A DNA stretch of 56,857 nt, from the NCBI GenBank assembly GCA_002050365.1, contig MWYZ01000077.1, forward strand, positions 1-56,857, written 5' to 3'. Shown in pieces: positions 34,180 through 43,457 of this stretch. The position numbers and the translations under genes were made by a program. Each line of letters begins with the position of its first letter. Position 1 is the stretch's first letter. The notes below the pieces were generated by a model. That model was not told where the DNA came from and did not search any database. It saw only the letters and a program-made list of their open reading frames with translations. This DNA is from Acidobacteria bacterium 28-1 (GTDB lineage: Bacteria; Acidobacteriota; Blastocatellia; Pyrinomonadales; Pyrinomonadaceae).

Positions 34180-36069
34180 TTAATTAACCAACTTAGAATT
34201 TGAAATCGGAAATTTGATTTCCGCCGTTGTACCTTTTCCAACCTCGCTTTCGATTTTCAAAACGGCGGCGTTCCCATAATAGGAGCGCAATCTTTGTTCG
34301 ACATTATTTAGCCCGACATTTTTTTGCCGTTTAAGGAAAAGTTCGTTGAAATTTACGCCCGCGCCGCTGTCAAAAACATTTATTTTTAGAAATACTTTAT
34401 CTTTTTCGCTCTGTAGTTTAGCTGAAATTTCTACTCTGCCGCCGAGTTTCGCCTTTGAGATGCCGTGTTTGACGGCGTTTTCAACCAGCGGCTGCAGAAT
34501 AAAAGCCGGAACACGCAATCGTTTCAAGTCTTGCGGCACATTAATTTCAACCTTCAGACGCTCTTCAAAACGGGCGCGTTCAATTTCCAGATAAGATTCG
34601 ACAAGCTGGATTTCCTCGCTTAAGGTTGTAAATTCGCCGCTTGATTTCAAAACGCGTCGCAGAAGCGCGGTTAATTTCATCAAGGTTGCGAAGGCTTTTT
34701 CCGGCGCGGTTTGAATTAAATATCCGATTGTCGTCAGCGCGTTAAAAAGAAAATGCGGATTTATCTGTGCGCGAAGGGCGCTCAGCTGCGCTTCCGCGGC
34801 AAGTTTTGAAAACTCCTGCTCGCGGCTTTTTTGCTCAAAACGCTCGCCCATAACGCGCAAAGCGTCAATTCGCCGCGCCGTCAAAAGTGAAACCGCTTCG
34901 AGCATTTCAATTTCATCGGACAGAAGGCGGCGTCCGCCTGAAAAATCCTTTAAATGAATTTTGTAAGCGGGCAATTCAGCCGTCGGGACGAAAATTTCCG
35001 CGGCATTCGAGGTAAAATTTACCGTCGGCAAATTTGATACGTATTCAGAATTTTGATTCCAATTTGATTCTTTTGCCGTTAGTGCCGAAGCTAAGCTGCG
35101 ACAAGTTTCGCCCAAAACGTTTTCGATTGCGTTTTCCTTTTCGATTGTTTTTGAAATTTCAACTCGAAGATTAGCGTAATCGGCGCGGCGCAAAATAATT
35201 TTATCAACCAGCCACGCGGCAAAACGATAAAGGCTCGGATAAATCAGAGCAGTTGCAATCCAAAACGTCAGCAAAATGCTCACGCCTTGGACATCGTTTT
35301 CTTCGTGTTTCGCGTGTAGTGCGAGAAGCGGCGAGGCGGCAAAAACATAAAGTCCGAAAGCCGTCAAAGCTAATAAAAGCAACGACAAAGCGCGTTTCAA
35401 AAAAAGGTCGGCAAAAGCAAAACGATAATCTTGCAGAAGAATTGCAAGAACGAGCGGCAGGGAAGATTGGTGTGCGACAAGTTCCACAAGCCAGGAGGTT
35501 CCTTCCGCCTCTGAACTCAGATGAAAAGCCGAAACCGCGAAAATCAACAAAGCCGTAATCCAGATCGTTTTATTTTCAAGCGTTTGTTTGAAATTGAAAA
35601 CGAGCAGACCGGCGAGAAGCGCGAGCGAGCCGACGGTTAAAATTTGCAAAGCTAAACTCGACGGCGCTACTTTATAGAGAATGACCGATTGAAAATGAAA
35701 AAAAGTCGCCAACAGGCTTAAGCCGTAAGCCGCAAAAGTCAGCAAACGAGCATTTTTGTTTTCACTTCCGTTATTTTTCCACGCGACCCGAACAACGACC
35801 GAAGGAAGAAAGCCGAGAGCCGAATATGAAACCGCAAGCAGAACGGGCGAAACTTGCCCCCCGCCAAAATCTTTCCAAATGTGCGCGACCAGTTCGCCGA
35901 CGTTCCACAATAAACCTAAAATCGCCGTCGCCAGAAGTAGCAAATCAAAAGAGAAATTATCTTTTGATTTTCGATGGCGAATGACCATTACAAGCAGAAG
36001 CGCGTAGAGCGCGACTCCAACCGTAAAGCCCAAAAGATTGACGAGTGATGCTGTGTTCAGCGAATTCAT
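34180..36069 (-). CDS. LytS/YehU-type sensor histidine kinase
   Basis: A 629-residue kinase. The N-terminal half has about eight hydrophobic helices in two blocks, with a cytoplasmic linker. The kinase part has the His_kinase box (ALRAQINPHFLFNALTTIGYL, His in NPHFLFN) and an HATPase domain (VENAVKHGISKAKLGGRVEI, NVFDSGAGVN, KNVGLNNVEQRL). It pairs with the LytTR regulator downstream. The signal sensed by the membrane part is unknown. Confidence 0.92.
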   Translation of the reverse strand: MNSLNTASLVNLLGFTVGVALYALLLVMVIRHRKSKDNFSFDLLLLATAILGLLWNVGELVAHIWKDFGGGQVSPVLLAVSYSALGFLPSVVVRVAWKNNGSENKNARLLTFAAYGLSLLATFFHFQSVILYKVAPSSLALQILTVGSLALLAGLLVFNFKQTLENKTIWITALLIFAVSAFHLSSEAEGTSWLVELVAHQSSLPLVLAILLQDYRFAFADLFLKRALSLLLLALTAFGLYVFAASPLLALHAKHEENDVQGVSILLTFWIATALIYPSLYRFAAWLVDKIILRRADYANLRVEISKTIEKENAIENVLGETCRSLASALTAKESNWNQNSEYVSNLPTVNFTSNAAEIFVPTAELPAYKIHLKDFSGGRRLLSDEIEMLEAVSLLTARRIDALRVMGERFEQKSREQEFSKLAAEAQLSALRAQINPHFLFNALTTIGYLIQTAPEKAFATLMKLTALLRRVLKSSGEFTTLSEEIQLVESYLEIERARFEERLKVEINVPQDLKRLRVPAFILQPLVENAVKHGISKAKLGGRVEISAKLQSEKDKVFLKINVFDSGAGVNFNELFLKRQKNVGLNNVEQRLRSYYGNAAVLKIESEVGKGTTAEIKFPISNSKLVN

Positions 36070-36094
36070 AGAACTGGCTAAAAATTAACTGTAA

Positions 36095-36156
36095 TGTTCA
36101 GAGTTCAGACTTAGTTCGCGTATTTTAAGAATAAGCTAAAGCGTGGATTCTAAGCA
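36095..36156. repeat. Second copy of the GTTCAGAGT…ACGC palindromic repeat
   Basis: TGTTCAGAGTTCAGACTTAG (36095-36114) pairs imperfectly with CTAAAGCGTGGATTCTAAGCA (36136-36156). It is similar to 12066-12146. The stop codon of the thioesterase gene (36150-36152) lies in its right arm. Confidence 0.6.
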
Positions 36157-36554
36157 TTAAATTGCTTCCCGATTCTAACCTTTTCGCGGTATTGATTGAT
36201 GGCGACGTAAGCAACCTCGGCTTCGGTTACGCGCACTGATTGTCCGTGCGAGCCGAATCTTTCGGCTTCAACGACGACTCTGACAGTGATGGAAGTATTG
36301 CCGACTTTGACGGTTTCGGCGTAAAAACTCACCAAGTCGCCGATAAAAACCGGCTCGTAAAAAATGACTTCCTTCATCGCCACGGTTACAAAACGGTCGT
36401 GTCGCGTATGTTTGACGGCTTCCACGCCGCCCGCTATGTCAATATAGCTTAATATAATTCCGCCGAAAACCGTGCCGTGCGAGTTTGTATCGCGCGGCAT
36501 CATCGTGATACGAATTGCTACTTCGCGTTTTGTTTCCGTTTGTTTATTTTCCAT
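36150..36554 (-). CDS. Acyl-CoA thioesterase, YciA-like hotdog protein
   Basis: A 134-residue hotdog-fold thioesterase with the YciA/BACH signature: MMPRDTNSHGTVFGGIILSY with the catalytic-region Asp/Asn and GG, then AMKEVIFYEPVFIGDLVSFY. It would hydrolyse acyl-CoA. The last residues and stop codon fall within a dispersed palindromic repeat. It is monocistronic. Confidence 0.9.
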   Translation of the reverse strand: MENKQTETKREVAIRITMMPRDTNSHGTVFGGIILSYIDIAGGVEAVKHTRHDRFVTVAMKEVIFYEPVFIGDLVSFYAETVKVGNTSITVRVVVEAERFGSHGQSVRVTEAEVAYVAINQYREKVRIGKQFNA

Positions 36555-37114
36555 ATTTCATTTCACCGGATAGACAAGCGTTGCACAAAAATTAATTTTC
36601 TCACAAAAATTCAGAAATTCACAAAAATAGAATATGGTGAAATGTGTCCAAAAATTTCATAGACTTTGGCTCTCTCAAGCCCGATTTCACGGGCTTTTGT
36701 TTTTTTTTATTTTCGGCGACCACAATCTACTCTTTTCGGACAGATGTTATAAAAATAAAAAGCTCGCCGAAAACAATGAAGTTTACTGTCTCAACACTCA
36801 GGTTCAAAGCCTTGCAATTTGATTGCAAGAATTTATTATGATTTCTTTTCTTAGTCGGAAAAGAACAATTAAGCGAATTTCATTCGTGCTCTTTATTCAA
36901 AAATCTCTGCATTGAAAATGCAGAGTGGTTTGGTTAAAGCATTTTAAGAAATAAAATTTGTGGCAAACTCAAATGTATAACGAAGCATCTAAGGGGGACA
37001 TTTGCTCCCAATAACATACTAAAATTTATACTTTTCCGTTCGTTGGGTGTTGTTTATACCGGACTCATATTTTGAGCGTCAAATAAAATTAAAACCTAAG
37101 GAGTAGTAGAATCA
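36555..37114. other. Intergenic region with terminator and no clear gene
   Basis: The first 120 bp are AT-rich and end in an intrinsic terminator at 36677-36709 on the plus strand, although no plus-strand gene precedes it, so a short non-coding RNA is possible. The remaining 400 bp before the M4 protease hold no convincing CDS. GGAGCAAATGTCCCCC-like sequence near 36992-37011 (minus sense) is a short imperfect dyad. AAGGAG (about 37098) is the ribosome binding site of the protease gene. Confidence 0.4.
36677..36709 (+). terminator. Intrinsic terminator without an upstream gene
   Basis: AAGCCCG (36677-36683) pairs with CGGGCTT (36690-36696) around ATTTCA, followed by TTGTTTTTTTTT. Confidence 0.75.
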
Positions 37115-38728
37115 GTGAAAAAATTATCAATCAGTTTTCTAGTTGTAGCCTTTTTCGTAGGCTTAACTTTCAACACCCAGAGTACTTTTGCCCAGCAATC
37201 CAACAACCAATCGTTTCAGGCAGAATCAAAAGCTCAATCTTATCTTGCTAAAAAAGGTATCGGCGCGGATCGATTACAATCAAAAGATATAATTTCCGAC
37301 GAAACCGGCAATCACGTCCGCTTCTCACAATCCATTGACGGCATTCGCGTCTATGGTGGCGATGTCATCACACACGAAAAAAACAACGGCAAATTTGACC
37401 GGACAACTGGTGAATTATTCGCCGGAGACGTTCCGGCGAAGTTTCCGAGCTTCGGAAACTCTGAAGCCGTCAATTTTGCCCGACAGGATTTCTGGGATGC
37501 GACAGACGCTATAAGTGAGCTTGTTTACTATCCGCAAGGAAGTGAACTGTTACTCGCATATATGGTTGACGTCAAAAATACTGATGAAGTGACCGACAAC
37601 CCGCGTCGTGAAATGATTGTTATTAATGCCATGACCGGCGAAATCATTGACCGTTGGGACAATCTGCAAACTGCCGGGACAACCGGAACGGGTTACGGTT
37701 TTTATGCCGGACAGGTCACTGGTTTCCCGATTGATTTAACTTCAGGCACCTACTCTATGTTCGACGTGCCGAGCAACGGCAAGACGTATGATTTTGGTAA
37801 CAAAACTTGTTCTCCGGTCGGATGCCGCTCGAACGGAACGATTTTTTCTTCGCCAGACAGTATTTTCGGCGCGACGGGCAGTTTATCTGACCGTGCATCA
37901 GTCGGAGTTGATGCGCATTATTTCGCACAAAAAACTCTACAGTATTTCAGCGGCACTTTTTTGCGTAACGGCATTGATAACGCAAACAACAAAAATTTGA
38001 AGTATGGCTATATGGTTTCACGCACCCATTACGGAAGCAACTATAATAACGCGTACTGGGACGGTTCTTCAATGACTTACGGCGACGGTGACGGCACAAC
38101 TTACCGCCCGTTTGATGCATTAGATGTGGTTGGGCACGAAATGACGCACGGCGTTACCGAACGCACTTCAAATCTTCAGTATTCAAACGAATCGGGCGCG
38201 GCTAATGAATCATTTTCGGATATTTTCGGTGTAACAATCGAATTTAAAACCGGAACATTAACCGGCTCCGGCGGTGTTTCCTACCCATCTGATTGGTGGA
38301 TTGGCGAGGACCTTTATTACTCGAATAATCCATCGAGTCCGACAAAGGGAATCCGCAATATGGCGAATACGCATTCGGAAGGCGACCCTGACCATTATTC
38401 GGAAAGATATACGGGAACTTCGGACAACGGCGGCGTTCACACCAACAGCGGAATTCAAAATTTCGCTTTCTATATGCTGGCACAAAACGCGGGCATCGTT
38501 ACGACACATCACCTCGGCGGCACGGCGACCGGTATCGGTTTGGATGCGGCGGCGGCAATTGCTTACGATGCTGACACGAAATACTGTACCGCTACTGACA
38601 CTTATGCGAAAGTTGCCGGTGCGTGGGTTAGTGCAGCGAAAAACCGCTACGGTGCGGGTTCTGTACAGGCAACGCAAACCTCTAATGCGTGGAAGGCTTG
38701 CGGCGTAACGCCGACGGTTACTCCATAG
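37115..38728 (+). CDS. M4-family (thermolysin-like) metalloprotease, secreted
   Basis: A 537-residue preproenzyme with a GTG start after AAGGAG. It has a signal peptide (to about 27), an FTP/propeptide domain (about 35-185, SIDGIRVYGGDVITHEKN), and a catalytic domain with zinc site HEMTH (341-345) and the third ligand Glu365 in GAANESFSDIF. DNGGVHTNSGIQNFAFYML carries the active-site His region of the M4 C-terminal lobe. It is an extracellular peptidase matured by autocleavage. It lacks extra C-terminal PPC or P domains. Confidence 0.95.
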   Translation: MKKLSISFLVVAFFVGLTFNTQSTFAQQSNNQSFQAESKAQSYLAKKGIGADRLQSKDIISDETGNHVRFSQSIDGIRVYGGDVITHEKNNGKFDRTTGELFAGDVPAKFPSFGNSEAVNFARQDFWDATDAISELVYYPQGSELLLAYMVDVKNTDEVTDNPRREMIVINAMTGEIIDRWDNLQTAGTTGTGYGFYAGQVTGFPIDLTSGTYSMFDVPSNGKTYDFGNKTCSPVGCRSNGTIFSSPDSIFGATGSLSDRASVGVDAHYFAQKTLQYFSGTFLRNGIDNANNKNLKYGYMVSRTHYGSNYNNAYWDGSSMTYGDGDGTTYRPFDALDVVGHEMTHGVTERTSNLQYSNESGAANESFSDIFGVTIEFKTGTLTGSGGVSYPSDWWIGEDLYYSNNPSSPTKGIRNMANTHSEGDPDHYSERYTGTSDNGGVHTNSGIQNFAFYMLAQNAGIVTTHHLGGTATGIGLDAAAAIAYDADTKYCTATDTYAKVAGAWVSAAKNRYGAGSVQATQTSNAWKACGVTPTVTP

Positions 38729-38749
38729 TTGAATCCTAACAGTGGTGAA

Positions 38750-38781
38750 AAGAGGTATCTCGGGTGAGGTACTTCTTTTTT
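38750..38781 (+). terminator. Terminator of the M4 protease gene
   Basis: AAGAGGTATCTC (38750-38761) pairs with GAGGTACTTCTT (38766-38777) with G-T pairs, around GGGT, followed by TTTT. Confidence 0.75.
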
Positions 38782-39034
38782 ATTGGCTTAGATGTGGACA
38801 AATTCTAAATTGATTAGCATTAAAACTGGGTCACAATATATTTAGGACTTTCGCTTGAGAACCAACTTACAACAACTTACGAGCAAGAATAATCTCCTGT
38901 CAAAAAACCAAAGTTTTTGGTCAGGATGGGAATTAGCAAATTTATTAGGAAAACAGATATTGTTGGATAATGCTAATTGCACAAAGACTAGCTATTTTCA
39001 CTTAATTTTTGTGCAACGCTAGATAGACATAGAA
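38782..39034. other. Gene-free stretch after the M4 protease
   Basis: No CDS seen. AATTAGCA (about 38931) pairs with TGCTAATT (about 38975), and AAAACCAAAGTTTTTGGT forms a small hairpin. Nothing else recognised. Confidence 0.4.
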
Positions 39035-39116
39035 AATTAACCACGAACAAACACGAACAGAACGCGAAAAATTTTTGATTTTATTTCGTGTCTTTTCGTA
39101 TTATTCGTGGCTAATT
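39035..39116. repeat. CACGAA-type intergenic palindrome
   Basis: AATTAACCACGAA (39035-39047) pairs with TTCGTGGCTAATT (39104-39116) with one mismatch, and ACACGAA (39051-39057) with TTCGTGT (39085-39091). The right arm encodes the last residues Ser-His-Glu and the stop codon (39101-39103) of the flanking hydrolase gene. Confidence 0.8.
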
Positions 39117-39739
39117 TCTTTCAGAGTCCAATCGCGCACCGCGTTTTTTAATTCGCTTAAATGCTCGTCGAAAAAATGTCCGCAGTTTTCAAAGACAATC
39201 AATTCTTTATCTGATTCGAGAGTTTCAAAAAGTTTTCGCAAGTTTTCCACCGCGCCGAATTCGTCTCGGTCGCCGTGAACGAAAAGAATCGGCTTCCGGT
39301 TATTTTTCAAAAACGAGAAATCGTATTTATCAACCGGCGTTCCGATGCTGATTAAGCGCAGGATTCGTTCCTCATCAAGGGAGACTTCTGTTCCTACGCG
39401 CGACCCAAAGGAAAATCCGGCTAAGGTTATCGGCTGATTCGGGTAATTTTCCGTCAAATAATTTAAAACATCTTTCACATCTTGCCGTTCGCCGTCGCCA
39501 TCGTCGTGTGCGCCGGTGCTTGCGCCGACACCGCGAAAATTAAAGCGAATCGTGATTAAACCGGCTTCGACTAGTCCCGCCGCGGCGCGATAGACGACTT
39601 TGTTGTGCATCGTTCCTTGTCCAAGCGGATGCGGATGACAAACGACCGCCGCGCCCGTCGCTTCGCCAGTCGGCTCTTTCAAAATCGCTTCGAGTTCGCC
39701 GTGCGAGGCGGGAATTTGCAGATTGCCTTTTGGATACAT
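39101..39739 (-). CDS. Alpha/beta hydrolase, dienelactone-hydrolase-like
   Basis: A 212-residue hydrolase: CHPHPLGQGTMHNKVVYRAA near the start, FNFRGVGASTG, nucleophile elbow GFSFGS, HGDRDEFG with the acid, and the catalytic His in ENCGHFFDEH. This matches the family of short alpha/beta hydrolases annotated as COG2945. Its C-terminal SHE and stop come from the CACGAA repeat. Substrate unknown. Confidence 0.87.
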   Translation of the reverse strand: MYPKGNLQIPASHGELEAILKEPTGEATGAAVVCHPHPLGQGTMHNKVVYRAAAGLVEAGLITIRFNFRGVGASTGAHDDGDGERQDVKDVLNYLTENYPNQPITLAGFSFGSRVGTEVSLDEERILRLISIGTPVDKYDFSFLKNNRKPILFVHGDRDEFGAVENLRKLFETLESDKELIVFENCGHFFDEHLSELKNAVRDWTLKEISHE

Positions 39740-39808
39740 AGCTGAATTTTAGATTTTGAGATTTTGATTGGCAAATGTGTTTTGTTAAATAGTTTTGCAC
39801 TGGGAGCG

Positions 39809-39894
39809 CCTTGAAAGGAGAAAGTTGAAGGAGAAAGGGGAAAGTCAAATCTGTGCGTTTATCTTTCGCCTTTCTCCTTTCGCCTTTCAAGGTG
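39809..39894. repeat. Heptameric repeat with inverted arms (GAGAAAG/CTTTCGC)
   Basis: Left units TTGAAAG-GAGAAAG-TTGAAGG-AGAAAGG-GGAAAGT (39811-39845); right units CTTTCGC-CTTTCTC-CTTTCGC-CTTTCAA (39863-39890). The arms are complementary with mismatches and a loop of about 17 bp. Confidence 0.85.
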
Positions 39895-39993
39895 ATCCCG
39901 ATGAAATACTTTTGCCTTCTAGTTTTGGGTTCGATTTCGTGATATTTTCTTGAATGAATTTATCTTTTTTTTCTCGGATTTTTCATATAAATA

Positions 39994-41796
39994 ATGGAAC
40001 AAACTTTTAATGACAAACCCGCCGCCGCGAGCCGAACCGCCGCCGCTTCAGCCGAAAGACCGGAGCAAACCTGGACGCAATGGTTCGGCACCGACGAAGC
40101 CATCAATTGGGTTTATTTAATTTTCGGTTTTTTCGTCACCGTGCTGCTGATGACGATTCTGCAATTTTCGACACAGGCGATTTGCTGCGGCGATTGGGAC
40201 GGTTATTATCACATCAAATGGAGTTCGCTCTTATGGGAAAACTTTAAGCAATTTAAGTGGCTGCCGGAATTTGTCTGGCTGCCGCTGACGGTTTTAAATG
40301 CACAGGATTACGCCGACCATCATTTTCTTTTTCATCTTTTGCAGATTCCGTTTCTGTGGTTTTTTGAACCCGTGATGGCGGCGAAAATTGCGGCGGTTTT
40401 TTACGGCAGCGTGGCGATTTTTTCGGTTTATTGGCTGATGTTTCGCTACCGGGTTGATTATCTGCTGCTGTGGTTAGCCGCACTTTTAACTTGCGCCAGT
40501 TCGTTTCTGTTTCGGATAAATATGGCGAAAGCGCCGCCCTTGACGATTATCTACACGATTATCGGAATTTATCTTTTGTTTGAGCGCAAATACGTCTGGC
40601 TTCTGCCGTTGATGTTCGCGTTTGTGTGGACTTACAGTTTATTTCCGCTTCTGCTTTTCGCCGCTTTTTTCTGGACGCTGATCATCGCTTGGAACGAGCG
40701 AAGATTTGAGTGGCGACCGCTTGTTTACACGGTCGGCGGAATGCTTCTGGGTAATCTTATCAATCCGTATTTCCCGCAAAACCTTTATCTTTTTTGGGAA
40801 CATTTTATTACAAAAGTTAAAGTCGGCAGTGATTTTGCCGTTTCGGTCGGCGGCGAATGGTATCCGTATTCGGGGCAGGAACTGTTGATGAATTTCCCGA
40901 TTGCTTTAGCCGCAATGCTTATCGGCTACATTCTTTTTGCGCCGAAAAACGGTAAACTGCCGGAAAAATCTACGTTCTTTTTGATGTTCGTTACCGTTCT
41001 GCTGGTTTCGCAATTTCGCTCGAAACGCTTTGCCGAATACTTTCCGCCGTTTGCCATTCTTTTCGCCGCCTTTAGCTGGAAGGAATTTTTTGCGCCCGTG
41101 TTTTCGCCGTTGCGTGAGGATTTTAGAGTTAACGCTGAGCCGTTTTACGATGCGAATAAGAAATCTGCAAAATGGGATGTTTACAATTTAAGCAAACAAA
41201 TTTCTTTGTGGTTTTTAGGCTTAATTTTAGTTTTATGGTTAGTTTATAACTTGCGCGGAATCGAGTTTGCGGGGTTTAAAGAAACCGGACTTATCGCCAC
41301 GCTGCAAGGCAACGAGGCAAACGATAAATACAAACGTGCAACCAATTGGGCGAAGGAAAACATTCCCGAAGGCGAGCGAATTTTCAACTGTAATTGGGAC
41401 GATTTTCCGAAGTTGTTTTTCTATGACACAAAGCATAATTACGTCTACGGACTCGACCCGAATTATCTGTTCACGGAAAATCCAGATTTATCTAAACTGA
41501 TTCCCGATTTGACGAGCGGAAAAATCGAAGACCCCGCGCCCGTTATTCATGAGAAATTCGGTGCTCGATTTATCTTTACCGACGCAAAAGAAAACGAAGA
41601 TATGGTCGCCAAATGTCTCGAAAGCGGTTGGTGCGAGATGGTTTACAAAGATGACGAAGCAATGTTTCTGAAAATCCGTGATGTCAAAGGCGAGCCGCCA
41701 ACAGAAGAACAAAAAAAACTCGACGAGGAAGAAAAAGCGGAGAACGCGGCGAACGCGAATCAAAATGTGGATGAAGAAGATGATGAAGAAAATTGA
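39994..41796 (+). CDS. STT3-like GT-C membrane protein
   Basis: A 600-residue protein with about eleven hydrophobic helices (about 40-440), a soluble C-terminal domain and a very acidic tail (EEDDEEN). Near the first loop, CCGDWDGYYHIKWSSLLWE resembles the catalytic loop of oligosaccharyltransferase STT3/GT-C enzymes, where an Asp binds the metal. It may transfer a lipid-linked sugar, possibly to protein, but no WWDxG motif was found, so the reaction is uncertain. It overlaps the next lipoprotein gene by 14 bp. Confidence 0.75.
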   Translation: MEQTFNDKPAAASRTAAASAERPEQTWTQWFGTDEAINWVYLIFGFFVTVLLMTILQFSTQAICCGDWDGYYHIKWSSLLWENFKQFKWLPEFVWLPLTVLNAQDYADHHFLFHLLQIPFLWFFEPVMAAKIAAVFYGSVAIFSVYWLMFRYRVDYLLLWLAALLTCASSFLFRINMAKAPPLTIIYTIIGIYLLFERKYVWLLPLMFAFVWTYSLFPLLLFAAFFWTLIIAWNERRFEWRPLVYTVGGMLLGNLINPYFPQNLYLFWEHFITKVKVGSDFAVSVGGEWYPYSGQELLMNFPIALAAMLIGYILFAPKNGKLPEKSTFFLMFVTVLLVSQFRSKRFAEYFPPFAILFAAFSWKEFFAPVFSPLREDFRVNAEPFYDANKKSAKWDVYNLSKQISLWFLGLILVLWLVYNLRGIEFAGFKETGLIATLQGNEANDKYKRATNWAKENIPEGERIFNCNWDDFPKLFFYDTKHNYVYGLDPNYLFTENPDLSKLIPDLTSGKIEDPAPVIHEKFGARFIFTDAKENEDMVAKCLESGWCEMVYKDDEAMFLKIRDVKGEPPTEEQKKLDEEEKAENAANANQNVDEEDDEEN

Positions 41797-42199
41797 GCAC
41801 AAACTGATAACCCAAGCAGTTCTAACCTGTCTATTCTTTTTCTCTCTAATGAATCTTGCTTGTGATAATCGGTCGTTTGAAAAGGCGAACGTTTCCGAAT
41901 CGTCAGCCGCACCCGAACAGACGCAATCGAATTTTGCGAGCGATTTGCAAACGATGAAAACCGCTAATTTCGAATATATCTTTGTTTTTCGGCGCAAAGA
42001 CGGCGGCGCGTTCGACGGTGAAGACAGAAAATATCTGCGTGCCAACGCGCCTGTGGAAACTAATCGTTTTGTTTCGACCGACAATGGCAAAGCCTTTATC
42101 GCCGGTTCAAAATTTAAATTTCCGCCGCAAAATTTAGAAACTCTGCGAACGCGTTTTAACATCGAAGATTATTCGGCGGTCAAGGAAGAGGGAAAATAA
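41783..42199 (+). CDS. Small lipoprotein
   Basis: A 138-residue protein starting MKKIEHKLITQAVLTCLFFF, with lipobox LMNLAC, then a soluble domain (NFEYIFVFRRKDGGAFDGED, FIAGSKFKFPPQNLETLRTRFNI). The Met at 41783 is chosen because the signal peptide begins there; the frame is open upstream only across the acidic tail of the previous gene. It overlaps that gene and is 22 bp before the AI-2E transporter, so the three form an operon. Function unknown. Confidence 0.75.
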   Translation: MKKIEHKLITQAVLTCLFFFSLMNLACDNRSFEKANVSESSAAPEQTQSNFASDLQTMKTANFEYIFVFRRKDGGAFDGEDRKYLRANAPVETNRFVSTDNGKAFIAGSKFKFPPQNLETLRTRFNIEDYSAVKEEGK

Positions 42200-42221
42200 A
42201 TGACTGGTAAGGAGAAGATTT

Positions 42222-43457
42222 ATGCCTAAAAATAACATTTCCGACGCGGCCGAATACATAGCCGACAAACCGCCCGAAGAGATTGTGCCGACAGCGGAAG
42301 GAAACGCTAATCTCGTTTTTCTCGATTCGTCAACCCCTAAGGTGCGTTCAATCGTCCGCGTGGTTGTCATTACGCTATTGATTTTATTTGTCGCAGGGTT
42401 TATATCGGGTATCCTAACCTCGCTGACCTATCTGTTTTTTCTTATCGTTTTATCAATCTTTTTCGCCTATCTGATTGAGCCGTTAGTGCGGATGATTCGC
42501 CGTCCGTTTGAAAATATGACTTACGACAAATATATGCCCAGACCGCTGGCGATTGCGACGGCTTATCTGCTTGTTTTTTCGACTTTGGGAATTACTATCG
42601 CACTGCTCACTCCGATTGTCGTCGAGCAAGCCAATGAATTTTCGACCAGTTTGCCCGGTTATGCGAAATCTATCCAAGCGCGGTTTAAGGACATTAGCAC
42701 TCGTTATCAAAGATACCAAATTCCCGAAGCTGTGCAGGAACAAATCAATGTCAAAGCGAGTGGTATCGTCGGCTCAATCGGTTCGGAGGTCGGAGATTTC
42801 CTGATTAGTTCTTTATACTTTTTGCCGTGGCTGATTCTGGTTCCGATTTTGGCATTCTTCTTTCTGAAGGATGCAAATCTCTTCCGCGTTTCGCTGTTGC
42901 GGGTTTTTCCGAGCGGTGATTGGCGAACGCGTATCGAATCAATCATTCACGATGTCAATATGACACTCGCCGCGTATGTTCGCGCTCAACTTATTTCGTG
43001 CGTTTTAATCGGGACGCTCTGCACAATTGCGTTTTACGTTCTCGGTGTTAATTACGCGCTTCTGCTCGGCGTGGTGGCGGGGATTTTTGAATTTATCCCG
43101 CTTATCGGACCGGTGACTATCGCGCTTATCGTTATTATCGTCGCTTCGCTCGAATCAACTTCGGAAGCAATCTACGTCGCTATCTTTTTAGGCATTTTAC
43201 GGATTCTGCAGGATTATGTTTTTTATCCGCGCATCGTCCGCGAAGGAATTCATCTCCATCCGTTGGCGATCATCTTATCGGTGCTGGCGGGTGAACAAGT
43301 GGCGGGAATTCCGGGCGTTTTCCTCTCGATTCCGGTCGTCGCGCTGCTGACGGTTGTTTATAAACATATTTTGGAACACAGCGGCAGCAAAGGCATCGTC
43401 GCTAATATACTCGCACCGAAAGAAAACAGCGAGGAAGCGCAGCTAAGTGAAAAGTAA
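42222..43457 (+). CDS. AI-2E family transporter (PerM-like)
   Basis: A 411-residue membrane protein with seven to eight helices and the family pattern GVVAGIFEFIPLIGPVTIALI, FPSGDWRTRIESIIHDVN and HPLAIILSVLAGEQVAGIPGV. The N-terminal 45 residues are cytoplasmic and unusual for the family. Members export or import varied small solutes; AI-2 export is only proven for TqsA. The stop TAA lies in a heptamer repeat directly after Ser-Glu-Lys. Confidence 0.9.
   Translation: MPKNNISDAAEYIADKPPEEIVPTAEGNANLVFLDSSTPKVRSIVRVVVITLLILFVAGFISGILTSLTYLFFLIVLSIFFAYLIEPLVRMIRRPFENMTYDKYMPRPLAIATAYLLVFSTLGITIALLTPIVVEQANEFSTSLPGYAKSIQARFKDISTRYQRYQIPEAVQEQINVKASGIVGSIGSEVGDFLISSLYFLPWLILVPILAFFFLKDANLFRVSLLRVFPSGDWRTRIESIIHDVNMTLAAYVRAQLISCVLIGTLCTIAFYVLGVNYALLLGVVAGIFEFIPLIGPVTIALIVIIVASLESTSEAIYVAIFLGILRILQDYVFYPRIVREGIHLHPLAIILSVLAGEQVAGIPGVFLSIPVVALLTVVYKHILEHSGSKGIVANILAPKENSEEAQLSEK

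Noticed and set aside
41488..42162. Minus-strand 224-codon open frame
   Set aside because: Antisense to the STT3-like and lipoprotein genes, with unlikely composition (Phe/Ser/Cys runs).
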